A stretch of 64,000 bases of DNA from Henckelia pumila (taxonomy: Eukaryota; Streptophyta; Magnoliopsida; Lamiales; Gesneriaceae). This document shows positions 11,479 to 22,300 of the stretch, piece by piece. A program made the position numbers and the translations under genes. Position 1 is the first letter of the stretch. Every line of letters begins with the position of its first letter. Below the pieces are notes generated by a model. That model saw only the letters and a program-made list of their open reading frames with translations. It was not told the DNA's origin and ran no database searches. The stretch covers positions 7,121,001 through 7,185,000 of the forward strand of contig NC_133123.1 of NCBI RefSeq assembly GCF_033568475.1, read 5' to 3'.

Positions 11479-13803
11479 CTATATCCGGATCATTGCATGC
11501 AAGCACAATGACAGACTAATCAGCATGGCCATGCAGACAAATTGTAGAGGAAAACCAACTCGAACATTTCTTCCACCACCCTTTCCTTGAGATCGCCTGG
11601 AAACGGAAGGAAGAAAAACCATAATAACCGAAACCGACCAATACTTGCAAGTTGCAACTTGCAAGCATTAGAAGCAAATTTCTCAGTTTGTCCTAGATTA
11701 GATAAGGAATGTATGTAGATTCACCAACCAATTCTGCCCTCAGTGTTTCCTTCTCGTGGACGGTACGCATATTTTCTTCTAGCAATGTCATAATGCTGCA
11801 CTCAGCCTGTAAGAATGACAAAAGATAAGATTCATCAGCTGAGTAAATCTAGACATGTGAATGATGCAAAGCCTGTATTCAAAACGGGAAAATCACTTTG
11901 TTTTACTGATTTCTACCACGCAGAGTTCGTATATATGGCTACAGTCTATGCCGCGCATTCTTAAAAGATATGACACTCTTTTACAACAATATGGAGCCAA
12001 ATTCAGATACGGTGTGATGAATAATAACCTTTGCTAGCTTGAAATGCAAAACACTAAGCTTCAGCTTTAACTCCTCGACATCGTCTGGAAGTAGCAGCTT
12101 TGTCAGTTCCACGTCGTTAACTTGTTTTGATTCCTCATCCTTGGTGGGAAAAATCTTTGCTGATATCGATTCCGTGTTACAAGCCATCTTGGTTCCCCCG
12201 ACTTTCTTATTTAGCTGCATCCAAGAGACAGACGGCTTGATAACCCGATCGGGTTCAGGAAGCAAACGCTATGTATTCTAATTAGAAGTATGTTCAAATA
12301 ACGGCAGCATTCTTAAAATTCGAGTTCAAAGTTCGGAGCCAGAAAAGTAGTCATCGGTACTTTTTGGGATAAAGTATCACGAGAGGCTTCTTTCTTCAGA
12401 ATTCCGAGGCAAGGTAGCTTCTGTGACGAATCCGGTGCACTGGTGAGAACAACCCTGATCTTGGTCTCTTCAACATATTTTTTACTCTCTTTGACAAACT
12501 GCAAGAATGATAAAGAACACGAATAAGAAAATAACAATGGCAATCCGCCGACTTAGCCGATGGTTCGACATGCAAGGAAAAGGAAATGAGTACAGACAAC
12601 AATTCAAAGTTGAGTGTGGCTGCTTATCTACCATGCTAGGAACAATCTCCTCTTCTGTGGTGCCAAATGGTACCACTGTGCTCTGAATCAAGAACTTGTC
12701 CTTACATAGCATCTCAGGGGGAGCATTTTTCTCGGCTTTCTTGGTAACTGCATCAGAGAAAGCCATCAGAAACTCTCTTAACACGCAGCAAATGTAATGG
12801 TATTTGCAACGTGATGTGTCCAAAATCGATGAAAATAATCAACAGGTATCTACGTTTCGGATCCATAAACAAGTGTCCCTGAAAGAAACTAAATACTTAC
12901 ACATCTAGATATGTTGCAAGGGAAATGATGAAGTATTGGAAGAGCAAGGAAAGAGAATAAAATACCGGTGAAATCACATGTCGAGTTTGGCTTGACTATG
13001 CCTCGGTTTGGCCTCACACCGTACTTCTTGGGTGATGTTGTCTTCACCTGGAAAAAAGATCGTATGGACAATTCATCGAAACATTCATCACAGCAGCATA
13101 AAGAAAAGATACAAGTACAGGGTCGGAAACAACGCGACCTTGAAAGCAACATACTGCTCCGTGACATTGGTAAGGTGACCACCACATGAAATATCTTTCT
13201 TCACCTCAACTTAAAAGACCAAAGAGTGTTGGAGAGAAGCAAGTTCAGATACAAGATATAATCAGGATTTAGCAATCTCAACTGGTTAATGAGACACCAC
13301 CCTGGTATCAATAGATCCAACGACTCAAATTTTTTCGGTCACATGGGATTCATGCCTTTTCAGGTGAACCCCCCACGTATCCAGAAGAATTCAAGCCTTT
13401 GCCAGGGTAGCTTGAACTCGAGGATTCTTGATTTTTTTTTTTTAAGTGGTTAACTCAACCATTTCAAAAAAGGTAAACAACACAAAAACTAGTTTAAACA
13501 GATTATAGACACAAACTTAGACTCAGAACTGTTTTTCACAAATATCAGGAGGTGATAAAGCAATGAACAAGTTCTTGAACAAATAACAGAAACAGAAAAC
13601 GTAGCTCGGTTGCATGCGGATCGAGAATTGAGGATTTTTTTTTTTGGTTTTCATTTTGAGTGAAGAAAGAAACATTAGTTAGGAAACTAATACAATTTCA
13701 AGGCCATCAAAAGATTTAAAAAGTAGCAGTAAGCAGTTGCATTCTTTCACTCACATACGAATTTAAGTTCACTAGGTAAAATCTCCAGTAGCTGAGGATT
13801 CAT
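11479..13803 (-). CDS. VAP: VAP/MSP-domain vesicle-associated membrane protein (VAP27/PVA family)
   Basis: Plant VAPs are tail-anchored ER proteins whose cytosolic MSP domain binds FFAT-type partners at ER contact sites. Eight exons in coding order: 13755-13803, 13139-13209, 12966-13047, 12632-12747, 12361-12498, 12029-12214, 11725-11806, 11479-11585. They sum to 831 nt (276 residues). The start reads MNPQLLEILPSELKFVFEVK. It is followed by the MSP signatures SC...TEQYVAFK, VKTTSPKKYGVRPNRGIV, PPEMLCKDKFLIQS and EETKIRVVL. A Glu/Lys-rich, probably coiled-coil segment (exons 6-7) precedes a C-terminal membrane anchor (VGFPLQFVCMAMLISLSLCL). The MSP core is firm. Less certain are the donor of exon 5 (gtaccg) and the exon 7/8 junction, chosen to keep the tail in frame. 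The VAP subgroup is not assigned. Confidence 0.88.
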
Positions 13804-14943
13804 AATTCTTCAAACCTGAAATAACATGCAAAATCCAACTGACCTTAATTTAAAGCAATGACCACTCGAAGGAAAAAATAAAAATAAAAACTCAAAGCAA
13901 TAACATTATCAGTTTATTTTGATTCATTTTCTTCACTGCTGAATAGAACAAACAAACCTTGACATTTTAATTACAACCAGAGGTCCAAAACAAAGACAAA
14001 ACTTACAAATTCTCTTCACAGGCTGAAACCCGAAAGGCGTAGCGTTAAAATACAGCTAAAGTGGACTAAAAAACAGTAATCCATGACAATTAACCCCAAA
14101 ATTTCAATATTCCACTCCCAAAAAACGCTAACCATTCACTCGGTGTATTGGCCGTTCAGTTGTTTAGAGACTCATTCACATGATCTAATAGTGCTAAGAT
14201 ACAGAGATAATTACTCGGGTGAAGGTAGACTAATTCTATCAAAAGCTACGACACACTTTTTATGGGACACTTTTATAAATAGTTTCGAAGTCCAAAGTAT
14301 TCTGAAACAACAGCGGAATCAACGCAGTAGACAACGTCCATGAGTACGATCCTCACAAAAATATCAATCACAGCATGAATTTATACTTTTGGAACCATCA
14401 TAACTCACACAAAATCGAACGTGAAAAACTAGAAGAAACTAATTAATTGAACTTACAGGTGTTAAGATGCTGCACAACAGCACAAACCAGAATCCGATCA
14501 TTCAAATTCGAGTAAAATCAGAAGAAACCTGTTGAAATCCAGAGAGACAACGAAGAATCAGATAGCTAGTAAATCAAGGATATGCAAAAGCATACCATTT
14601 TTTACATTCAAAAAAGTCTTGACTTACAAAATGCTTAATTTAGTCAACTTGTAGCAAATACACCGAAATTATTCGAGCATTAATCAATCATAAATATATT
14701 CATTGACAATATTGTTTGTTGCAAAAAATAAAATAAGATACAAACAAAAGAACGATAACAACAAGAACAACATGAGGAGAATTTGAACACAGCTCGGAGC
14801 ATCACTCACAAAGTCTTTAATTCTCACATTGCATAGAAGATGAAGTCTCAGTAGCATTAATTTATCATCAAAGTACGCACTCAAGTGCCTCTAGACTGCG
14901 CATGAGATGATGAGATTCAAGATTCGATTTGTATATATATACA
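13804..14943 (-). promoter_or_regulatory. VAP 5'UTR with introns, and promoter
   Basis: About 1.1 kb separates the VAP ATG from a minus-strand TATATATA (about 14930-14938). An acceptor (ttatttcag) sits directly before the leader that carries the ATG. An exon-like segment with a gtaag donor near 14455 suggests at least one 5'UTR intron. No conserved coding sequence was found here. The leader exons are inferred, not proven. Confidence 0.5.
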
Positions 14944-15117
14944 AGGCGCCGTTTGGTTTGATAGTATAAGTAATCCATAAATAAATAATATAATATAAAT
15001 TAAAAATAAATAAGAAAAAATAGTTAATACACTATTTAATTTGATTATTAGATTATAATTTATTTAATTTAATTGATGTAAAATTATTAATTAATAAATA
15101 GTCAAACCAAATGATGC
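14944..15117. mobile_element. Small MITE-like element immediately upstream of the VAP TATA box
   Basis: The left end is ggcgccgtttggtttgatag. The reverse complement of the right end is gtgcatcatttggtttgact. Between them is about 140 bp of A/T-rich, TAAT-repetitive filler. Short GTTTGGTTTGA inverted ends over an AT interior fit a MITE. No certain target duplication was found. It abuts the VAP core promoter. Confidence 0.5.
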
Positions 15118-15273
15118 ACGAGTACATCTCAAGTCTTGGACATCTTATTGCACGGGCACATCTCAAGTTAGACAGGCCAAACGAATAAGACAATGGCTAG
15201 CTAGCTAGGTGAGTTCTAGCTAAGTGGTTATCAAGAGGAGGTTTTGTTCAATTACTGCTTTAGTATTTTTAGC

Positions 15274-17432
15274 CAGGGACGTAACCAGAATTTTGCGGTG
15301 CGGGAAGCTAATTTTACACGAAAAAAATATGAATAAAACTCTTTAGGGTCAATATACATATTAGATTTATGTTAATATTTTATTATTCATATATCTTTCA
15401 ACTTTTTATGATTTAAAAAAATTGAATATCAATCATGCTAGTAATGACACAAAATTTTAATATATTTCTATATTCAACAGTGATTGTATTTTAATAATTA
15501 ATTATATTTTATAAAAAAATTTGAAAATTTGATTGTTAATGAATCAAAAAAATTTCTCTTTAAAATAAGTTGAATAATTGTTTTATATATTTATAAAGTA
15601 TAATTTTTTAAATTTGATAATGTACATAATTATAGATTTACTTTGAATTTATGATGTTATTTTTTACTCAATAGCATATAATGTTCAATATATTGAATGT
15701 TCCATGAAATGGTCTATATAAACACAAAATTTAGAAGCCTAAATAACTTAAATAAAACTCACATATATCAATAAATAAAAAAATCCAATCAATTGCAAAT
15801 AATAATTAATATATATAATTAACTCAATAAATGAGATAATTTCCAATTTGGTCCCTCATTTTAGACCTCATTCCTGATTTGATCCTCCGTTCTTACATCG
15901 ACCCAATTTAGTCCCTCGATTTTCGTCGTTTTTCCGCAATTGGTCCATCCGTTTAATTAAACGTCAAAACTAACTGAATGACCTGCTAAGCTCATTCTAG
16001 CATTACTTTTGACTTCTTCAAACGGTTTTCATCAATTTATATTTTTCCTAAATGCTATAAATAAAAATATTTTATAAAAATTCAACACATACCATATTAA
16101 TATTATTTTTTAAAATTTAAACACATAATAAAAAGTCTCGTTTATATGTAATTAAAATGTAAAAGTTTAATTGTAAAAATTTAAAGTATACTTAGTATAA
16201 ATAAATAAATATTTGTTAACAAAAAACAAAATTTTACAAAATAAATATTAATGATGACAATATGTTTTAAATATACACTTTTTCAAATATAAAATAATTT
16301 CCGAATGAACTCATCTAGGTTTGTTAATATAATTGAAAGACCTTCATAAATTCAAACAAATTAGAATAAGTCAACAATTGATATAACAACTTTGTAATTA
16401 AAAAATAAAATTTATAATAACTAATATAAAAAATAATAAAAAGATATTTTTATTTATGTTAACCAATATTTTTATAAATATAAACGATCAAAAAAAATTC
16501 ATTTAATGACTTTGCTTTTTTTATTTTCGTCTCCTTAATAGTTTTTTTTATGGGCATCAAAAACAAAATTTAAAATTAAAATTTATCAATTTTGAGAAAC
16601 AAAATTCCACATTTATAATAAATAAATTATAAGTTTATAAAAATATTTTTGTGGAATTTTTTATCTCAAAATTGATAAATTTTAATTTAAATTTCGATTT
16701 TGATGTTCATTTAAAAAATTATTAAGGAGACGAAAATAAAAAAAAGTAGAGTCATTAAATGAAATTTTTTTATCCGTTATATTTATAAAAATATTGGTTA
16801 ACATAAATACAAATATCTTTTTATTATTTTTTATTTTATTTATTATAAATTTTATTTTTTAATTACAAAGTTGTTATATTAGTTGTTGACTTATTTTAAT
16901 TTGTTTGGATTTATGAAGGTTTTTCAATTATATTAACAACACTAGATGAGTTCATTCGGAAAATATTTTATGTTTGAAAAAAATGTATATTTAAAACATA
17001 TTGTCATCATTAATATTTATTTTGTAAAATTTTGATTTTTGTTAACAAATATTTATTTATTTTTTCTAAGTATACTTTAAATTTTTAAAATTAACTTTCA
17101 CATTTTAATTATATATAAACGAGACTTTTTATTATGTGCTTAAATTTTAAAAAATAATATTAATATGGTATGTGTTGAATTTTTATAAAATATTTTTATT
17201 TAGATAAACAATATTTTTATAAATATAACTAATAAAAAAATCATTTAGTCAAAAGTAATGCTAGAATGGGCTTAGCAGGTCATCCACGTTGGTTTTGATG
17301 TTTAATTGGACGGATGGACCGATTGCGAAAACACGACGAAAATCGAAGGACTAAATCGGGTCGATGTAATATATATATATACACTAACTATATGGGCTGT
17401 TCAGCCTAACCCCCCATATAGTTCCGTCCCTG
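15274..17432. mobile_element. hAT-type non-autonomous transposon, 2159 bp, 8-bp target duplication, with nested inverted repeat
   Basis: The ends are inverted: cagggacgtaac on the left, and cagggacggaac as the reverse complement of the right. The direct repeat tttttagc flanks it exactly at 15266-15273 and 17433-17440. CAGGG termini with an 8-bp duplication are typical of hAT elements. No transposase frame remains. About 1.5 kb of the interior is a separate long inverted repeat, probably a second element that inserted into this one. Confidence 0.82.
15893..17369. repeat. Long inverted repeat (foldback), two arms of about 730 bp
   Basis: The left arm starts ttacatcgacccaatttagt. The right arm ends in the inverse, gggtcgatgtaa. 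Corresponding blocks follow inward: caattggtccatccgtttaat, cattctagcattacttttga, ttcaacacataccatattaa, gagttcattcgg and aactttgtaatt. They reach a centre near 16630 with almost no spacer. The arms look over 85% identical with small indels. The left side has about 45 bp of extra outer sequence (aatttggtccctcattttag), suggesting the right tip is lost. It has no coding content. Confidence 0.9.
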
Positions 17433-17440
17433 TTTTTAGC

Positions 17441-18056
17441 ATACTATCGATATAGTTGTATATATGACAGTTAAGATTCTATATTGGATGGGGATGATAT
17501 AATCATTTATTATGTATTTGTTGTTTATTTGATGATTTTTTTAATTAAACGTTTTTATGTATGTAAATGAGTTAAATGATAACGGAGTGGGTATGATCGC
17601 TACAGTGTCAAATTAGTTATTCGAAATAGAAAATTTAAGGACGTAAAACTAAAAAAATAAAAATAAAAAAATGATGTGGATGAATTGCTTATATATTCAA
17701 AATAGAAAGTGACATTTACCTAAAAAAATAAAAAATAGAAAGGGACTTAATGACAACAAATATATAATTTGATGTAATCGGCATTGATTTAATTAGTGTT
17801 TTTGACTGAGGGGTAACACAAGGTTGATTTCAACCTTCATTTTAGACTTTAGGGTGGTGCTACAAATGTGAATCCAACATATTCATATTTATTTTGAATA
17901 GGTTGAAACGGTTAGACCGTAAGTCGGGACGATCCGATCCATATTATTAACGTGAAAATTAATATTTTTTACTCAAACCATCATATATTACACAAAATAT
18001 ATATGAACAAAAATCATATTTATTAGTGAAAAATAATGATTTGGATATAAAGTAAT
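17441..18056. other. Intergenic AT-rich spacer
   Basis: I see no gene, tandem array or clear transposon end. The short frames are low-complexity. Confidence 0.6.
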
Positions 18057-18066
18057 ACTTTTCATG

Positions 18067-18331
18067 GGGCTAATTGCATCCACACCCCTTGTGAAAAGTC
18101 TAAAAGACATAAAACCCCCTAAGAAATATTAATAGGTTAATGCATCCCTCAGTTTTTTAAAATATAGCACATTTCACCCCTATGTTATACAAACTCAGGC
18201 ACATTTATACCCTCTCATAGGGGTTTTTATGCTAATTTTTTTAAAACATAGGGTCTAACATGCTATTAATTTTACACATAGTGTTTTATGCCTTTTAGAC
18301 TTTTCACAGGGGATGTGAATGTAATTAGCCC
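18067..18331. mobile_element. Mutator-type (MULE) MITE, 265 bp, 10-bp target duplication
   Basis: The left end is gggctaattgcatccacacc. The reverse complement of the right end is gggctaattacattcacatc. The inverted ends run about 50 bp (both arms contain gtgaaaagtctaaaag). The element sits between two copies of acttttcatg (18057-18066 and 18332-18341). Long inverted ends with a 9-11-bp duplication indicate the Mutator superfamily. The interior has no coding potential. Confidence 0.88.
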
Positions 18332-18385
18332 ACTTTTCATGGGTGTTGGAAATCTGTATTGCAAAATTGAATTGAACAATAAAAT

Positions 18386-18972
18386 TAGGGCTGATCAAAA
18401 TTTTTCAATAACCGCCCGAACCGACCGCACCGCACCGCCTTGCAGCTTATATAGTTGCTTTAAATAATGTTATTAATGACACCTTAATATATAATATATT
18501 CTTTATTTCTAATTGCACTCCGTCACTTTCTTTCGCAACATTCTTTCAATATTTTCTTTTTTTTTTCTTTCTTATCACAACAAATATTCTTCGAAGTTAT
18601 TTTATAATCATGACTAAAAATGAAACATAAAGGATTTTATTTATCTATTTTAACATTATTTTGATGCTTTATTTTTATGTTTTATATTTTTATCTAATTT
18701 TTGTTTGTATTATTTGTGGTTATGTTATCTTTAAATATGCTATTCATTATTTTTTATATTATTGTTTTAAATAATTTGAGAACTTTTTTTCATTCTACTT
18801 ATCATTAAAAAAACCACAAACCGACCGCAACTCAAAACCGCTCAAAACTGCAAAACCAATTTTATATGCAAAACCGCAATTAAAAAAATAAAGTATAAAC
18901 AAACCGCAAAGAGCAATTTGATTTAAACTTTTTTAAAAAAACCACAAAACCGGTGCACCTTGATCACCCCTA
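18386..18972. mobile_element. hAT-type non-autonomous element, 587 bp, near-perfect 8-bp duplication
   Basis: The left end is tagggctgatcaaaattttt. The reverse complement of the right end is taggggtgatcaaggtgcac. The flanks are aataaaat (18378-18385) and cataaaat (18973-18980), one mismatch in 8. Repeated ACCGC/GCGGT words near both ends resemble subterminal transposase sites. There is no transposase. It lies 45 bp from the MULE MITE. Confidence 0.78.
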
Positions 18973-18980
18973 CATAAAAT

Positions 18981-20950
18981 GGTCTCACATAGAGGGGTTC
19001 ATTGTAAGTTCGGTTGGGTTTGACTCGATTTTAAAAATATATAATTTGATAATTGAACAGTTTTACTTCGGTTGAGTTAATTTGGCTCGGTTTATTCGAT
19101 TTCGACAATTATGTAAATTAGTAATCAAAATTTATTTTAAAATATAATATATTATCTTTTTAGTTAATTTTCATTACAAAACATTTAAATACAAAGTCAT
19201 GATCATATTAATAAATTAAAACTTAACAAAATTTGTACTTAATTTACCAATAAGTTATAAAATATATAATCTATATAAAAATAAAAATATTAATCTAATA
19301 AAATTTCGTTTTTTTTTGTCGGTTCGTTTTAACATACATTATCTGAAATCAAACCATAAAAATTTCGTTTTAACATTAATATTTGTACTCAAAATATATA
19401 AAAAAAAAATCGATTTTGGTTCGATTTCTTACTTTTTCGGTTTGGATTTCCCTTTTTTAGTTTAAATAAATTTTTTTTATCATAGTTTAAATAAAAGTTT
19501 GAACATATGGGTCATGATTTTTTTCCTCTTACCCACATGTGAGAAGAAATCAATTGACCCGCATCCGCATGTACTAATAGGTAGATTTCAACCTAGCATA
19601 TGAGTAATACCCTAATGATAGATCTAATGCTTCATGATTTGTCATGTCAACAATATATAATTAATTACGCATATGTGTAAAAATACGAACCGTTGGATGC
19701 ATGATTAAGGTAGTGTTTGGAAGAGTTTTTAGGAAGTACTTTTCAGTTTTTTCTTAAGAAAAAAAAAAGCTGAGAAGTAAAAGTTCTCCTAAATATTACC
19801 TAATTCTATCAATAAATTTTGTTAAGAAAAAATTGAGAAGTAAAAGGTCTCCTAATTACCTAATTCTTTCAATACGCTAGAGCATTGAAATAAGAATGAC
19901 TTCTGCTCAATTTACGAACGATATTCATATGCCCCAACTCCAAAAAATTGTTTTCGATTGGGGATACAATTGTTTCATTTTGTCGAAAATTGATCTTAAA
20001 TTTAAGATATTGATATTTTAAAACTATTTATCAAAAATATCGTTTTTTTAGCCAACAAAAATACTTTCCGTTAAAAAATCGTTTTTTATCGCGCAAAAGT
20101 ACTTTGGGAAAAAAATTATTTGAAAAATGACACTTATGTAGTGTTGGAAATGCTTTAACAACTGAACGAGCTTAATTCTATATAAAATTTTGATAAATTT
20201 TTAATCATTTTCAAATACTACCTTAATAATATACTATTTTAAAACAAATATTTATGTATAAATCAAATAGACTAATCCATGTCTTTATCGATTGCTCAGC
20301 CAACGATTTCGAATTGCCACCAATTGAATTCACATTCCAGTAACCAACCAAATTTATAGCTCTCATAAATCATAATCATTATTTTTCACGAAGAAACCTT
20401 CGTATTAAAATATTCAATTTATCAAATCTGGCCAGATTTTACCCAAGACACCGTTGAACTTGTAAGAACTAACTTTTGTAACCAAAAAAAAAAAACTGAA
20501 TGAATATATATTTAAGAAAATCTTACTTAAAAAATAAAATTTCACACAATTGTTATAACGTGAATAATTAAATAAGAAACTGGTTCTATATGATAAATTT
20601 ACTCGATACTTTCGAGATCAAAATAAAGTATTTTATTTATCATTCAACCAACACCACGAGTTGAGGTATTTTAGAGAAATTCATTCTAAATTTAGTAATG
20701 ATTTTTTTGGAGGAACTATAAGTCAATATTCCATGGTTCTGTCCATACAAGGGGAATTAAAGAAATAATAATTGTAAGAATTTTTTGAAAATGAAAACAT
20801 TTATATAAAGGACTAGTTTATTATATGCTGCCCACACACTGAATTAAAGTGCTAGTTTATTATAATTGAGTATTAGACCCAATACCATATATCAAACTTT
20901 GGACATTCATGTTGGTACAAGATTGACTAATCTTCTCTATATTTTATTCA
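18981..20950. other. AT-rich spacer with probable decayed transposon sequence
   Basis: The start (18990-19090) and the stretch at 19380-19450 carry opposing TCGGTT/AACCGA-type words. They could be a decayed hAT-like element, but I could not define its ends. Around 19745-19880 a block with gagaagtaaaagttctccta is duplicated in tandem (about 60 bp, imperfect). No gene was seen. Confidence 0.5.
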
Positions 20951-20960
20951 ACTAATTTTA

Positions 20961-21160
20961 GTCAGTTTGAAATATGATTTTAAAAATAAAACAAATTACG
21001 GTCAGTTTGAAATATGGTTTTAAAAATACAAAAAAATCAGGTCAGTTTGGAATATGATTCTAAAATACTCAAAAAAAAAAGAAAAAAAAGAAAAGACATC
21101 AACCGTCAGTTTGAAATATGTTTTTTAAAATACAAAAATTTTACGTTAATTTTAAATATG
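20961..21160. repeat. Short tandem array, unit of about 40 bp, five imperfect copies
   Basis: The core gtcagtttgaaatatg starts at 20961, 21001, 21041 (one change) and 21105. A weaker copy begins near 21143. Spacing is 40, 40, 64 and about 38 bp; the long interval contains an A/G-rich insertion. Each core is followed by a TTTTAAAATAC-like segment. Confidence 0.85.
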
Positions 21161-21176
21161 AGTTTGACTATGGATG

Positions 21177-21725
21177 ATGATGGGTTTGGGTAGGATGCTA
21201 TGTCATCCTCATTTTCAGTTATAGTATTCACGCCGTATTCATTTTCATCCCATCGGGTATTCAAAATTCATCATCATCATCATATTCGTTGGATGATCGA
21301 ATATTCATATCCTATCCAAATACTTTATTATCACGTATAATTTTTTTTCTGAATTTTTATCGTTTCGATAAATTATGTTTATTTGTCAAATTTTTAGGAA
21401 ACAATGAGAAAAATTAAAGATAAACAAATAAACAAATTAAAGATCATATAAGAAATAATAACATATTATAAACAATTTATTTCAATATTATTATCCCACA
21501 AAAATTACATTAACTTTATATTAATAATTTTTTTCGTTTCATCCAACTACCATCATTCAAAAAAAGTAAATTAGAATTAACATTTATTTAATATAAATAA
21601 ATAAAAATGTATATGCATGTATATATATATACATACATATATTTAATCGGATATTTGAATCGGATATGAATAGGATGTACTGCATCCGCCTCCATTCACA
21701 AACCCAAAAACCATCATACTCAATT
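21177..21725. mobile_element. Probable degraded transposon with imperfect inverted ends
   Basis: The left end (gatgatgggtttgggtagga, then tgtcatcc) and the reverse complement of the right end (gatggtttttgggtttgtga, then gtacatcc) agree in part. Both lead into TATCCGAT/ATCGGATA-type words. The middle is AT-rich with no frame. No target duplication was fixed, so the call is tentative. Confidence 0.4.
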
Positions 21726-22147
21726 ATCTATTTATTTAATCTGGTCCAAAAAATCACTACATAATCCATACTCTATTCTGGTCGGATATCGATTCTTTGC
21801 CTGATTCAGAAGAAATTGTCATTCTAAATTTGAATACAATGTTACAATATATATTTGTAAAATAAGCTGATATATATAAAATAAAAAATAATAATTGTTT
21901 CAAAAAAAAAATAATTTTAATATAAAAAATAATATTTTTTTAAAAGCCGAATCAAACATGAGATCAATCCCACCAAATGAACTTGGAATAAGATTTCACT
22001 AGAATTTTTGCATTAAAATACAAAAAGTTGAACCTGAAAATACCAAACAAAATCACATCCAGACAAACCTTTTTCGATACCATCGAAGAAAGGTCAAATA
22101 TGAACAAACGAAACAAAAACAAATGAGACTGTATGTATAGGTGTATG

Positions 22148-22154
22148 TATATAG
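22148..22154 (+). promoter_or_regulatory. TATA box of the ACP gene
   Basis: TATATAG lies about 150 bp upstream of the ACP ATG. It is followed about 30 bp later by a pyrimidine-rich tract (cctctttcactgtcttctct), a typical plant transcription start context. Confidence 0.6.
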
Positions 22155-22300
22155 CAAGAGAGCTCGTCGCCTCTTTCACTGTCTTCTCTACACAGTTGGC
22201 GTGCTAATCTCCATACCAACACGTCACAAGCTTCGTGCTCTCCGCCGCCCCTCCTCTCTATTTCTACCCTTTCGCAGATTCATTCTTTGATCGCTGAAGA

